Positions 1 through 9,292 of a DNA stretch of 64,000 nt are shown here, piece by piece; within the stretch, counting starts at the first letter, position 1, and each line of letters starts with the position of its first letter. This DNA comes from CADEFX01 sp963840425. GTDB taxonomy: Bacteria; Pseudomonadota; Alphaproteobacteria; Rhizobiales; Hyphomicrobiaceae. The translations under genes and the position numbers were made by a program. The DNA lies in assembly GCA_963840425.1 (NCBI GenBank), contig CAWIYZ010000022.1:62001-126000 (forward strand), read 5' to 3'. Below the pieces are notes generated by a model. The model searched no databases. It saw only the letters and a program-made list of their open reading frames with translations, and was not told the DNA's origin.

Positions 1-155
1 GCGCCGCACGATGTTGCCCGAGAGCAGCTTCACCAACCCCCGCCTCCCCATGACCGTTCGCGGCCACGCGGCACATGCCTCAAGGAGAATCCGCCGCAAT
101 GCTCGGCGGCGAGATTGGCAGCTTTATGACCGCGAAGCGCGAGTTCCCCACACAT

Positions 156-1682
156 TTAAGTCTTCACGCTGCCGAAGAGGCGGCGGAATGGCCATGTGAG
201 CGCGCGCCAGAACGATACGAGCAGGTTCCAACTCGTGAGAACCATATTCCACAGCGACAAGACGGCCTGCACAGGCACGCTCGCAACCGCAACCAGCGGC
301 ACGAACACCAGCAGCATAATTCCACCGCGAACGGCCCACGCCCCGATATACGCAAACCGGCTGGCGTAGTCCTGGCGCTGTTCGGCGGGCCACAAGCGCT
401 GCCACCAGCCCCGCGCCACCGGCAGCCCGAACAGGCCGAGCACGAGCGAGCCGATGTAGGCGAACTGAAGGAGCGACGGCACGCCCGGGATAATGCGGTC
501 ATCGAGCTCGCGCTGGCGCTCCGCGCTCGGCAGGCTCGCTTCAATGCCGCTGGTGAGGACTTTGCCGGCGAGTTCCGAGACGACATCAGCGAAGATGTCG
601 GCGATCGGACTGGTGGCGGGTGCCGGACCGAGATCGGGCGCCGGCCGAATATCGAGCCTCGTGCGCAGCGCGCCCTGGGGCGTGGCGGTGACGGCCATGC
701 GGCCGCCCGAGCCGCCCAGCGCATCGAGGAAATCGGCGAGATTGGCGCGCTGCAAGGCCGCGTCGAGCCCCCTTACCTCCACACGCTGCCACAGCCAGTT
801 GCGTGCACCTGGCTGACGGGCCGCTGACGATTTGAAAATAATGAGGTTGACGTCGGCAGCCTCGGCGGCGGCGGTGAGATCGCGCAGGAGCAGGCTGCGC
901 TCCGGACCGCTCGCCGGCTTGAAGTAAAGCAGCTCGCCGTCGACACGCCCGGTCACGAGCGCGGTCTGACCGCGAATATTACCAAGCGCGTGACGCAAGC
1001 GGTCGGGATCGATGGCGTCGGTCAGCGCGCGGCCGGTGCTGACTTCGAGACGCGGAACGCTGGCGAGCGCGCCAGGGGCGCCCGGCTCCAGCGCAATGAC
1101 GCGGATGTTGGCCTTGTTGAGCGGGCGCGCGAGCTGGAACATGGCCTCGTCGAACAGACGGCGCTCACCCAATTCCACGACGAGGTTCGGACGCACCTCG
1201 GCAAACAGGCGCTCGCCCGCCGCCTCCTGCCGGCGCAACAGCTTGTAGGCCTTCTGGTCAATCAGGACGTGCAGGTCGGCGCCCTTGGGCAGGTCCTTCA
1301 GCAGCGCACGATGGCGAAAGGCGGTGTCCTCGGTGAGATACAGCGCGAGCTTGCTCTCGGCGCCAGCGGCATCCGGCACAAGAATGGACAGCGCGCGGCG
1401 CATCTCCTCGGGCGAGGCGACCGTGATGGTCTCGCCCGTACGGTTGACGAAGCGCCAGTGCCCTTCCGGCGTGGCCGCTGCGGCGAGTGCATGGCCGTCC
1501 GGCTTGTGTGGCAGGGCCTTGATGTGGGCGGCGACGTTGTCGAGCGAGCCGGCGCCATGGCGAACGGCGCGGCTGCCGGCGTGCTCGGCGGCGCCGATGA
1601 TTTTGCTCAGCCAGTTAGCGTTTGCGGGGGCGGCGAGCAGCAGGGCAAGCAAGAGACCGGACATGATGGACTTGGGATGCAT
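156..1682 (-). CDS. Secreted or membrane-anchored protein of unknown function (508 aa)
   Basis: I do not recognise a family. The ATG at 1682 is preferred over upstream in-frame codons because it opens directly into a signal peptide (basic start, hydrophobic run, Ala-x-Ala near residue 22). A long, mostly soluble part follows. Residues about 403-422 and 443-493 are strongly hydrophobic, giving two or three C-terminal membrane segments, and the protein ends in a basic, Trp-rich tail. The topology suggests a large extracytoplasmic domain held in the inner membrane. It is divergent from the small secreted protein at 1874, so the gap between them probably carries both promoters. Function is unknown. 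Confidence 0.75.
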   Translation of the reverse strand: MHPKSIMSGLLLALLLAAPANANWLSKIIGAAEHAGSRAVRHGAGSLDNVAAHIKALPHKPDGHALAAAATPEGHWRFVNRTGETITVASPEEMRRALSILVPDAAGAESKLALYLTEDTAFRHRALLKDLPKGADLHVLIDQKAYKLLRRQEAAGERLFAEVRPNLVVELGERRLFDEAMFQLARPLNKANIRVIALEPGAPGALASVPRLEVSTGRALTDAIDPDRLRHALGNIRGQTALVTGRVDGELLYFKPASGPERSLLLRDLTAAAEAADVNLIIFKSSAARQPGARNWLWQRVEVRGLDAALQRANLADFLDALGGSGGRMAVTATPQGALRTRLDIRPAPDLGPAPATSPIADIFADVVSELAGKVLTSGIEASLPSAERQRELDDRIIPGVPSLLQFAYIGSLVLGLFGLPVARGWWQRLWPAEQRQDYASRFAYIGAWAVRGGIMLLVFVPLVAVASVPVQAVLSLWNMVLTSWNLLVSFWRALTWPFRRLFGSVKT

Positions 1683-1873
1683 GGCGCCGCCTCGCCTGAT
1701 AGATCCGATTGAGAGGCTCGAAAACTGATACAGCCAGCGCCTCGCGTCGGACACTGCGCTATTATCTCAAGTCTCGGGCGGAAGTTCGACCTCTGCGCAA
1801 GGCCGGACCAGGGCACGCCCGTGACGCAATTCAACGCGATGGTCCCATCGCAAATCGGATCCGGGGCACGAGC

Positions 1874-2218
1874 ATGAAGCACCACTTTGTCGTCGCCGCA
1901 GCCGCGCTCTTGCTGGGCGCTGGTCCGACACTTGCGGCAAGTTCCGACGTCGAGTCGGCCGTCAAATCGCTCGCGCAGATTGAGGCTGATCCATCCCAGT
2001 TGCAGAGCTACTGCAGGATCATCAAGGACATGGATGCAGCCGGCGACAACGAGGCGAAGTTCGATGCCCTGGAGAAGCAATTGAAGGACCTGTTGCGGTC
2101 CTTCGGCCCACAGTTCGAGCAGGTGATCGGACTTTCCGAGGATACTCCGTCGGACTCGCCGGACGGTCAGGCCCTCGAGGAAGCGTTCCGCAAGCTCGAC
2201 GACAAGTGCGGCAAGTGA
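1874..2218 (+). CDS. Small exported protein of unknown function (114 aa)
   Basis: The ATG at 1874 gives a clear signal peptide (MKHHF start, hydrophobic core, Ala-rich cleavage region near residue 21). The mature part is about 90 residues, acidic, probably helical, with two cysteines (in SYCRI and DDKCGK) that could form a disulfide in the periplasm. The family is unrecognised. It is divergent from the membrane protein that starts at 1682 and convergent with the enoyl-CoA hydratase ending at 2242. Confidence 0.7.
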   Translation: MKHHFVVAAAALLLGAGPTLAASSDVESAVKSLAQIEADPSQLQSYCRIIKDMDAAGDNEAKFDALEKQLKDLLRSFGPQFEQVIGLSEDTPSDSPDGQALEEAFRKLDDKCGK

Positions 2219-2241
2219 CGTGGAGCCTAGCCAGCCAGAGT

Positions 2242-3018
2242 TCAGCGCAACTTGGTGAAATCGGGCGGACGTTTTTCGAAGAAGGCGGCGAAGGCTTCCT
2301 GCGCCTCCGCGCTTTTCATGCGCGCGCGGAACACCTCGGCTTCCTCCTCGAGCTTGGCCGAGATGGCGGCGGGATCGCCGCGCATCAGCCGGCGTGCAGC
2401 CATCAGCGCGTCGCGCGGCTTGGCGGCGAGACGCTTGGCTGCCTGCAGCGCCGTCGCCTCTAACTCCGCTGCCGGCACGACGGCGTTGATGATGCCGGCC
2501 TCCCGCGCCCGATCCGCGCCGAACGGCTCGCCGAGGCAAAGCAGCTCGAAAGCGCGCGCGTGCCCCATGCGCAGCACGGACGTGAGACTGGAGGCGGCCT
2601 CCGGCACCAGGCCCAAGTCGAGGAACGGCGTGCGCAGGCTGGCCGTGGGGCTTGCGTAGACGAGATCGCAGTGAAACAGCATGGTAGTGCCGACGCCAAT
2701 GGCGAGACCGTCGACGGCGGCGATCATCGGCTTCGTCACGCGCGGCAGGCGGCGGATGAAGCTGAGCGACGGCGTCGGGATGCCATCCGGACCTGCGCCA
2801 GAGCGGCGGATGAAATCGTTGATGTCGTTGCCGGCGCTGAACGATCCGCCCGAGCCGATGAAGACGTGCACGGCGATCTCAGGGGACGTTTCGCCCTTGT
2901 CGAGCGCGGCCGACATGGCGTCATACATGGCGCCCGTGAAGGCGTTCTTCTTCGCCGCCCGCATGAAGCGGATGACCTGGATGCCGTCGCGGAGCGAGAT
3001 CTCGACGTCGTCGGTCAT
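2242..3018 (-). CDS. Enoyl-CoA hydratase/isomerase family protein (258 aa)
   Basis: A crotonase-fold enzyme that hydrates or isomerises an enoyl-CoA in the cytoplasm. Its length is normal for the family. The oxyanion-hole segment GSGGSFSAGNDIND lies near residues 51-64, and the DLGLVPEAAS stretch holds the glutamate used in catalysis in hydratases. The gene starts 7 nt after the stop of the acyl-CoA dehydrogenase ending at 3025, so the two are almost certainly cotranscribed and act in sequence in beta-oxidation of a fatty or branched acyl-CoA. The exact substrate cannot be read from the sequence. Confidence 0.9.
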   Translation of the reverse strand: MTDDVEISLRDGIQVIRFMRAAKKNAFTGAMYDAMSAALDKGETSPEIAVHVFIGSGGSFSAGNDINDFIRRSGAGPDGIPTPSLSFIRRLPRVTKPMIAAVDGLAIGVGTTMLFHCDLVYASPTASLRTPFLDLGLVPEAASSLTSVLRMGHARAFELLCLGEPFGADRAREAGIINAVVPAAELEATALQAAKRLAAKPRDALMAARRLMRGDPAAISAKLEEEAEVFRARMKSAEAQEAFAAFFEKRPPDFTKLR

Positions 3019-3024
3019 AGGAAG

Positions 3025-4797
3025 CTACCCCGCCAAATCCAGCGCCAGCGTCGCCTCCGCGCCGGTGGTGATGGTGTCCTTGAGGCCGGGAGCCTGGGTG
3101 GCGAGGTTCTCCGCGAAGAAGCGCGCCACGGCGATCTGAGTTGCAGCGGAACCGGATGCACCATTGCGGGCGGCGGCCAGCGCGGCACGCGCCAGATAGG
3201 TGCCGCCGGCCGCAAGACCGAACAGGCGCAGATAGGGTTGCGCACCGGCGAGTGCCGCCTCGGGTGACTTCTGCAACGCGCCGCCCATCCAACGCGAGGC
3301 CTCGGCGAGTGCATCGACCGCAGCGGCAAGCCGCTCGCCCATGCGGCCGAACTCGGGACGGTTGGAGGCGCGCACCTCCTCGGCCGTCTTCTTCAACTCG
3401 CCGATGTAGGCGGTGACGACGGCGCCGCCTTCGAGCGGCAGCTTGCGCGTGGCAAGGTCGATGGCCTGGATGCCGTTGGTGCCCTCGTAGATCGGCAGGA
3501 TGCGCGCATCGCGATAGTGCTGCGCGGCGCCGGTCTCCTCGATGAAGCCCATGCCGCCGTGGATCTGAAGACCGATGGAGGCCACCTCGCAGCCGACATC
3601 GGTGGAAAATGCTTTGGCGACGGGGGTCAGCAGTGCGGCGCGGGCGGCGGCAGCCGATCTCGCACTCGCATCCTTGGCGCTGTGCGCGATGTCGAGCTCA
3701 CGCGCGGTGGCGTAGCAGATGGCGCGCACGGCCTGGGTCAGCGCCTTCATGGTCATCAGATTGCGGCGCACGTCGGGATGCTCGACGATGGGGCTCATGC
3801 TGCCGGCACTGCCTCTGGCGGAGCGCCCCTGGGTGCGCTCGTTGGCGTAGGCAAGCGCGCGCTGCGTGGCCCGCTCGGCCACCGCCACGCCCTGGATGCC
3901 GACGGCGAGGCGAGCCTCATTCATCATGATGAACATGGTGTTGAGGCCGCGGTTCTCCTCCCCGATGAGGTATCCAATGGCGCCGTCCTTCTCGCCGTAC
4001 TTGAGGACGGCGGTCGGGCTCGCATGAATGCCGAGCTTGTGCTCGAGGCTGGCGCAGACGACATCGTTGCGGGCACCGAGGCTGCCGTCAGCATTGACGA
4101 GATACTTCGGGACAAGAAAGAGCGAGATGCCGCGCGTGCCGGGCGGCGCATCGGGCAACCGCGCGAGCACGGTGTGGATGATGTTGTCGGTCAGCTCGTG
4201 CTCGCCGTAGGTGATGAAAATCTTGGTGCCGAAGATGCGATAGGTGCCGTCGGGCTGCGGGACCGCGCGAGTGGTGAGCGCGCCGACATCGGAGCCGGCA
4301 TGCGGCTCGGTGAGGTTCATGGTGCCGGCCCATTCACCCGACACCATCTTCGGCAGGTAGGTGCGCTTGAGCTCCTCGGAACCATGCGCGGCGATGGCGT
4401 CGATGGCCCCCTGCGTCAGCAGCGGGCAGAGCGAGAAGGAGAGGTTGGCGGCGCTCCAGATTTCCATGGCGGCAAGCGCCACGACCTCGGGCAGGCCTTG
4501 GCCACCGAACGCCTCGGGCGCAGGCAGCGCCGCCCAGCCACCGGTGATGAAGCGGTCGTAGGCGTCCTTCCAGCCGTCCGGCGTCACAACCTTGCCGTCC
4601 ACAAGCCGCGAGCCGGCGCGGTCGCCCGGCACGCTCAACGGATCGAGCACCTCGGTGGCGAACTTGCCAGCCTCCTCGATGATGGCGCGCACGGTGTCCT
4701 TGTCGACGGTGACCGTGCCGTCCGCGATCAGCGCATCGAGCCCGGCGGCTGCTTCGAGCGCGACCATGATGTCGTCCACTGGAGCCTGGTAGGTCAT
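3025..4797 (-). CDS. Acyl-CoA dehydrogenase, long form (590 aa, DmdC/FadE-like)
   Basis: An FAD flavoenzyme that introduces an alpha-beta double bond into an acyl-CoA. At 590 aa it belongs to the long group with an extra C-terminal region, which includes 3-methylmercaptopropionyl-CoA dehydrogenase (DmdC) and several fatty acyl-CoA dehydrogenases. Visible motifs are the middle-domain segment NLTEPHAGSDVG, and near residue 440 the IYEGTNGIQA loop carrying the catalytic glutamate. It is first in a two-gene unit with the enoyl-CoA hydratase, which would take the next step. Membership of the long group is clear; assignment to DmdC itself is not, because no other dimethylsulfoniopropionate genes are present. 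Confidence 0.9.
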   Translation of the reverse strand: MTYQAPVDDIMVALEAAAGLDALIADGTVTVDKDTVRAIIEEAGKFATEVLDPLSVPGDRAGSRLVDGKVVTPDGWKDAYDRFITGGWAALPAPEAFGGQGLPEVVALAAMEIWSAANLSFSLCPLLTQGAIDAIAAHGSEELKRTYLPKMVSGEWAGTMNLTEPHAGSDVGALTTRAVPQPDGTYRIFGTKIFITYGEHELTDNIIHTVLARLPDAPPGTRGISLFLVPKYLVNADGSLGARNDVVCASLEHKLGIHASPTAVLKYGEKDGAIGYLIGEENRGLNTMFIMMNEARLAVGIQGVAVAERATQRALAYANERTQGRSARGSAGSMSPIVEHPDVRRNLMTMKALTQAVRAICYATARELDIAHSAKDASARSAAAARAALLTPVAKAFSTDVGCEVASIGLQIHGGMGFIEETGAAQHYRDARILPIYEGTNGIQAIDLATRKLPLEGGAVVTAYIGELKKTAEEVRASNRPEFGRMGERLAAAVDALAEASRWMGGALQKSPEAALAGAQPYLRLFGLAAGGTYLARAALAAARNGASGSAATQIAVARFFAENLATQAPGLKDTITTGAEATLALDLAG

Positions 4798-4918
4798 GCG
4801 AAAGCTCGCCTCGCGCTGCTTGAGTGCCCCTCGGAAGTCGGCGGCAGATTAGGCCGAAAGCCGGCGGGCCGGAAGGTAGCACGCCAGTACGCAGATGGGT
4901 TCCCGCCCGACACGCCGG

Positions 4919-5326
4919 CTAGAACACCAGCGCGTCGAGCTTGGCCTCTATCGCGCACGCACAAGCCTCATACTGCTGCGCGTCGCGGCCGATTGGATCA
5001 TCGACGAGAGCTTCTCTCACCTTGGAGGGGTTGACACCCTTCGCGTGCAGGACATGAGGGACGGCCCCGTCCATGGCCACGATATAGGCGAAGCTATGAA
5101 TATCGACATCGCCGATCGAGGTCGTCTTGTGGGCGCCGATGTCGATACCGCGACGACGCATCGCGGCCGCAGCCTCGTACGCGGCACCTTGTCCTGCCGA
5201 GAGCACGGAAATTCCGGCGCTTTGAATTTTGCAGCCAGACCACCGCCGCTGGGCGAGCGCCGCCGCCATCGGGCTTCTACAGGTGTTTCCTTGGCACACA
5301 AACAACAGTGACAGCGACCTATTCAT
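4919..5326 (-). CDS. Low-molecular-weight protein-tyrosine phosphatase family protein (135 aa)
   Basis: Dephosphorylates phosphotyrosine or small phosphoesters through a cysteinyl-phosphate intermediate. The signature CQGNTCRSP (CxGNxCRSP type) begins near residue 11, and a VDDPIG segment near residue 110 supplies the expected Asp-Pro general acid. The ATG at 5326 is chosen because the signature then sits at the usual distance from the N-terminus; the longer upstream frame is low-complexity Arg/His. The gene stands alone. A second member of the superfamily, an arsenate reductase, lies at 30.3 kb, but this one lacks the extra reductase cysteines. Confidence 0.88.
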   Translation of the reverse strand: MNRSLSLLFVCQGNTCRSPMAAALAQRRWSGCKIQSAGISVLSAGQGAAYEAAAAMRRRGIDIGAHKTTSIGDVDIHSFAYIVAMDGAVPHVLHAKGVNPSKVREALVDDPIGRDAQQYEACACAIEAKLDALVF

Positions 5327-5364
5327 GCCATGATCACGCCTGCAGGATATGCGCGGCCACCAAT

Positions 5365-6084
5365 CTACTCCTCGCCGCCGCCGCCGCGCGTGCGCAGCGT
5401 CTCGGCATCGTAGTTCTCGCCGATCGACATGGCGCAGATGCGCGAGAGGTGGGTGTAGGGCAGGCCGGTCTCCCTGGCCCACGCGTTCATCTGGTCCTGG
5501 ATCCTGCGCTGGTCCTTCTTGGAGGTGGCACCCGAGATGTCGAGGCCGGCATCGCGCAGACAGGCCATCATGTCGTTCGATGTGACGTAAACGTCCTTGC
5601 CGATGAAGCGCAGGAAGTACTGCCCTGTCATGCCGCCGAGCCGCGCGCCGCGTTTGGCCAGCACTTCCAGCAGCCCGACCTGATCATCCGCCGGCCAGCG
5701 CTCGAGGAACTTGCCAAAGCTGCCATGTTCCTTGGTGATGTCGACGATGAACTGGGCATTCTCCCGCACGGCTTTGATCTTCTGCGGGTTGCGCACAATG
5801 CGCTTGTCGCCGAGCAACCCATCCCAAAACTCATCCGGCTGGAAGGTGAGCCGTTTCGGGTCGAAGCCGAGGAACGCGGCCTCGAAACCCGGCCACTTCT
5901 TCTCGATCACGCTCCAGACGAAGCCGGCGGAGAATATGCGCTTGGCCATCTCCGCCAGCACCCGGTCGTCCGTCACGTGTGCCAGAGTCTTCTGAGGCGG
6001 CACCTTGGGCAGCAGAGAAGCGAGTGCGGATTCCCCGCCTTTGCGTTTTGCGGCGCGGGCGCGAATGGTCTTGTAGGCGAGCAT
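5365..6084 (-). CDS. DNA-3-methyladenine glycosylase I family protein, zinc site absent (239 aa)
   Basis: Resembles Tag-type glycosylases, which remove 3-methyladenine from alkylated DNA in base-excision repair. Supporting segments are the helix around SAGFVWSVIEKKWPGFEAAF followed by GFDPKRL, and a C-terminal part with GLDISGATSKK and a Leu-Pro-Tyr-Thr stretch. Classical Tag binds zinc through an N-terminal Cys and a C-terminal His-x3-Cys; I see neither, and the N-terminal RCxW motif is also missing. It is therefore either a divergent alphaproteobacterial subfamily or a protein with altered activity. Downstream of it is the LMW phosphatase, with no obvious link. Confidence 0.72.
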   Translation of the reverse strand: MLAYKTIRARAAKRKGGESALASLLPKVPPQKTLAHVTDDRVLAEMAKRIFSAGFVWSVIEKKWPGFEAAFLGFDPKRLTFQPDEFWDGLLGDKRIVRNPQKIKAVRENAQFIVDITKEHGSFGKFLERWPADDQVGLLEVLAKRGARLGGMTGQYFLRFIGKDVYVTSNDMMACLRDAGLDISGATSKKDQRRIQDQMNAWARETGLPYTHLSRICAMSIGENYDAETLRTRGGGGEE

Positions 6085-6249
6085 GGATGCCGGTCCATGT
6101 GGATCGCCGGGAGTCGCTCAATGTGCCCGGCCGAATGCGAGCGCATGACATGGCACCATGCGGCTGGCAAAGGCAAGACGGGAGGCAATGCGAACGCGGC
6201 AGCGCTGGAGTCTGAGCCGCCACCGGACCTCGATCGGGCTCGAGTTAAA

Positions 6250-6285
6250 GTCAGCCCGGGCGCGTGGGGCCGCGCCCGGGCTGAC
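6250..6285 (-). terminator. Strong rho-independent terminator hairpin
   Basis: A perfect 15-bp stem (GTCAGCCCGGGCGCG and its complement) with a 6-nt loop lies about 20 nt past the stop of the small membrane protein at 6305. On the minus strand the stem is followed by CTTTAACT. It would end that transcript before the glycosylase gene. Confidence 0.75.
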
Positions 6286-6304
6286 GACGCGCGGGAAGGT
6301 TGGC

Positions 6305-6625
6305 CTACCAGCCTTTGCGCGCGTAATTGGAAAGCTGTGACACGAGGTCGTTGATCTGGGAGGTGTGCCGCCGCGGGCGCATCATCCACAGCGCACCTGC
6401 CGCGAAGGCCAGTCCGCCGACGACAGCGAGGACGGTCATGGGCTTCTCCTTGATCGAAAGGCCCACGGGCTTCAGGTATTCGTCTGCCTTGTCGAGCGCC
6501 TCCTGGCCCAATTCCATCGCCTTGTCGGCGGCAGCCTGTGTGCGCTCCTTGACGTCGTCGGCGACGGAGGCTGCCTCCTCGCGGACGACATTCGTCTGGT
6601 AGCCGTAACGGCTCTGCTGCGTCAT
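6305..6625 (-). CDS. Small DUF883/ElaB-like membrane-anchored protein (106 aa)
   Basis: An amphipathic, Ala/Glu/Lys-rich helix covers roughly residues 12-52, followed by a single hydrophobic segment at about 62-82 and a basic Arg-Pro-Arg-Arg anchor. This architecture matches small inner-membrane proteins of the DUF883/ElaB/YqjD type, some of which bind ribosomes or respond to stationary phase or osmotic stress. The short C-terminal extension after the membrane anchor is unlike ElaB. The transcript ends at a very strong hairpin. Family assignment is by architecture and is moderate. Confidence 0.65.
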   Translation of the reverse strand: MTQQSRYGYQTNVVREEAASVADDVKERTQAAADKAMELGQEALDKADEYLKPVGLSIKEKPMTVLAVVGGLAFAAGALWMMRPRRHTSQINDLVSQLSNYARKGW

Positions 6626-6782
6626 GATCGGTCACTCCTGGCTCGGGTGTCTCAGGTGCACAACGTCCCAGGTTCCACAGCGTTCCGTTCACTAAGCATA
6701 CGCACGGGGCGCGGGCCGCCTTGCGCCAGGCGGCGTAGCCGTGCCATTGAGGCGACGCCAAAAAAGCAGAGTGTTTTCAATT

Positions 6783-7742
6783 ATGCCCATCGTGCCCGCT
6801 ACGGCCGAATGGATTGCGCGCGCAGCGGAGGCGCTCCGGGCGGGGCGTCTGGTCGCGTTCCCGACCGAAACCGTGTACGGACTAGGCGCCGATGCCACGC
6901 GTGGGGAGGCTGTGGCGGGCATCTTCGCCGCGAAGGAGCGGCCACGGTTCAACCCGCTGATCGTGCATGTGGCGGACGTGGAGGCGGCGGAGCGGCAGGG
7001 GCGTTTTTCCGATCTTGACCGCAAGCTCGCCGCCGCCTTCTGGCCCGGCGGCCTGACTTTGGTGGTATCGAAACAGGCCGGTTGTCCGGTGGCGGATCTG
7101 ACGACGGCGGGTCTCGATACGGTGGGGCTGCGCGTGCCGTCGCATCCGATCGCGCAGGGGCTGCTGCGCGAGGTGGCGCTGCCGATTGCGGCGCCGTCAG
7201 CGAACCGCTCGGGGCATGTAAGCCCGACACTAGCCGCACACGTGGCGGCGGACCTCGGCGATGCGCCGGCGCTGATCCTCGATGGCGGTGCCACACCCCA
7301 CGGCATCGAGTCGACCGTGGCTATGGTTTGCGGCCCGGACGTGGTGCTGCTGCGGCCGGGTGCCGTCACGGCAGAAGACATCGCGCGTGTCACGGGCAAA
7401 CCGGTATTGCGTGACCTGCATGCCGTAGATCGCCCATCGTCGCCGGGCCAGCTCGCCAGCCATTACGCGCCGCGCGCAGCCGTGCGGCTCAATGCGCGGG
7501 ATGTGCGCGCGGGCGAGGCGCTGCTGGCGTTCGGGCCGGACGTGCCCGCGCACGGCGGTGTCACCATCAATCTCAGCGCGCGCGGCAAAGTGATCGAAGC
7601 GGCGGCCAATCTGTTTACGGCGCTGCGTGCGCTGGATGCAAGCGGCGCCCAGCGCATTGCCGTGATGCCCATTCCCGGGCAAGGCTTGGGCGAGGCCATT
7701 AATGATCGCCTGCGCCGGGCCGCGGCGCCGCGGGTAAGGTGA
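6783..7742 (+). CDS. L-threonylcarbamoyladenylate synthase, Sua5/YwlC type (319 aa)
   Basis: Makes threonylcarbamoyl-AMP from threonine, bicarbonate and ATP for the universal t6A37 modification of ANN-decoding tRNAs. The YrdC fold is obvious: FPTETVYGLGADA near residue 27, KERPRFNPLIVHV carrying the conserved Lys/Arg of the nucleotide site, and APSANRSGHVSPT. A C-terminal Sua5 domain of about 100 residues follows the linker SPGQLASHYAPRA, so this is the two-domain form rather than the short TsaC. The ATG at 6783 puts the first YrdC helix at the normal position; an earlier in-frame start would add 14 basic residues. Confidence 0.93.
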   Translation: MPIVPATAEWIARAAEALRAGRLVAFPTETVYGLGADATRGEAVAGIFAAKERPRFNPLIVHVADVEAAERQGRFSDLDRKLAAAFWPGGLTLVVSKQAGCPVADLTTAGLDTVGLRVPSHPIAQGLLREVALPIAAPSANRSGHVSPTLAAHVAADLGDAPALILDGGATPHGIESTVAMVCGPDVVLLRPGAVTAEDIARVTGKPVLRDLHAVDRPSSPGQLASHYAPRAAVRLNARDVRAGEALLAFGPDVPAHGGVTINLSARGKVIEAAANLFTALRALDASGAQRIAVMPIPGQGLGEAINDRLRRAAAPRVR

Positions 7743-7852
7743 CGGTGGTCGTGGCTGGCGCGCTGCGTGGTCCAGCGCGCCGCACATAACTGCTAAGGAC
7801 GCGCCAAGCGTAGCCCTTGCGCTGGAACCGGATCGGGCGGAAAAGGGCGGCC

Positions 7853-9292
7853 ATGAACGACGTGGTGCACCGCGCCTCCCCTCACCTGCTGCCGCCCGAC
7901 ATCGTTGCGCGGTTCGCGGAGATCGTGGGCCGCGAGCACGCCATCACCGATCCCGACCAGCAATTGCCGTACCTGCGCGAGTGGCGCGACAAGTACGAGG
8001 GCCGCTCGGCGCTGGTGCTGCGGCCGGGTACGACGGACGAGGTGGCGCGCATCATGGCGCTGGCGCACGAGCTGGAGCTGGCGGTGGTGCCGCAGGCCGG
8101 CAATACGGGCCTCGTCGGCGGGCAGATCCCGCATCGGGGCGAGATCGTCGTGTCGGTGGCGCGGCTCAATCACATCCGCCACGTCGATCCGGCCGGCGTC
8201 AGCATGACCGTGGAGGCCGGCCTGACGCTCGCGGAAGCGCAGGCTGCGGCCGACAAGGCCGGGCGACTGTTTCCGCTGAGCCTGCCGTCGGAGGGGAGCT
8301 GCCGTATCGGCGGCAACCTCGGCACCAATGCCGGCGGCATCGGCGTGCTCTCTTATGGCAACGCGCGCCAGCTCGTGCTCGGGCTCGAGGTGGTGCTGGC
8401 GGACGGGCGTGTGTGGAACGGGCTCAAGGCGTTGAAGAAGGACAACACCGGCTACGACCTCAAGGATCTGTTCATCGGCTCGGAAGGCACGCTCGGCGTC
8501 ATCACGGCGGCCGTCTTGAAACTGTTTCCACGGCCGGCCGAGACGGCGACCGCGTTCGTGGCCTTGGGACGCATCGACGATGCGCTCGCACTATTCAGTC
8601 TCGCTGGCGACGACGCGGGTCCGGCGCTGACAGCGTTCGAGTTCATCCAGCACTTACCGCTGGAGGCCGTGCTCGCGCATGTGCCGGGCGCACGCGATCC
8701 GTTCCCGACGACCTATCCCTGGTACGTGCTGATGGAAGTCTCCGGCCTCAGAGCCGACGGCACGGCCGAACGGCTGATGGAGCACATCTTCGGCCATGCG
8801 GCGCAGCGCGAGCTGATTCTGGATGGGGTCGTTGCCCAGTCGCTGGCGCAGGCGCGTGACTTCTGGCGGCTGCGCGAGAGCGTGTCGGAGGCGCAGAAGC
8901 CGCTCGGCGGCGTCATCAAGCATGACATCTCCGTGCCGGTGGCGCGCATTCCCGAGTTCATCCGCCGCGCCGATGTGCTGGTGGCGGAGATCTGTCCTGG
9001 CGCACGGCCGCTGGCCATCGGCCACTTCGGTGACGGCAACATCCATTACAACGTGGCGCAGCCGCCGGGCATGGCCAAGCAGGATTTCCTGGCGCAGTGG
9101 GACACGGTGATGGAGGCGGTGCACAAGCTTGCCGTGGAGATGGAAGGCTCGATCTCGGCGGAGCACGGCATTGGCTTCATGAAGCGCGAGGAGCTTGCCC
9201 GCTTCAAGAGCGAGGTGGAGCTGGACCTGATGCGGCGGATCAAGACGGCGCTCGATCCGAAAGGCATCCTCAATCCGGGCAAGGTCCTGTGA
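7853..9292 (+). CDS. FAD-binding oxidase, D-2-hydroxyglutarate/D-lactate dehydrogenase family (479 aa)
   Basis: A flavoprotein that oxidises a D-2-hydroxyacid to the 2-oxoacid. The N-terminal FAD-binding PCMH domain shows VVPQAGNTGLVGG and then SEGSCRIGGNLGTNAGG and FIGSEGTLGVIT. The C-terminal FAD-oxidase domain has GHFGDGNIHYNV, with metal-binding His residues, and SAEHGIGFMK. The length fits the D2HGDH/GlcD/DLD group, whose members cannot be separated by eye. A ribosome site (AAGGGCGG) precedes the ATG at 7853. Its stop codon overlaps the start of the acetyltransferase at 9292 (TGATG), so the two are translationally coupled. Confidence 0.9.
   Translation: MNDVVHRASPHLLPPDIVARFAEIVGREHAITDPDQQLPYLREWRDKYEGRSALVLRPGTTDEVARIMALAHELELAVVPQAGNTGLVGGQIPHRGEIVVSVARLNHIRHVDPAGVSMTVEAGLTLAEAQAAADKAGRLFPLSLPSEGSCRIGGNLGTNAGGIGVLSYGNARQLVLGLEVVLADGRVWNGLKALKKDNTGYDLKDLFIGSEGTLGVITAAVLKLFPRPAETATAFVALGRIDDALALFSLAGDDAGPALTAFEFIQHLPLEAVLAHVPGARDPFPTTYPWYVLMEVSGLRADGTAERLMEHIFGHAAQRELILDGVVAQSLAQARDFWRLRESVSEAQKPLGGVIKHDISVPVARIPEFIRRADVLVAEICPGARPLAIGHFGDGNIHYNVAQPPGMAKQDFLAQWDTVMEAVHKLAVEMEGSISAEHGIGFMKREELARFKSEVELDLMRRIKTALDPKGILNPGKVL

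Noticed and set aside
1..155. A minus-strand gene running off the left edge from an ATG at 51 (MGRRGLVKLLS)
   Set aside because: Only 17 codons are visible with no clear ribosome site and no recognisable motif.
3517..5034. A 505-residue open frame on the + strand opposite the acyl-CoA dehydrogenase
   Set aside because: A shadow of the dehydrogenase gene, whose frame is certain.
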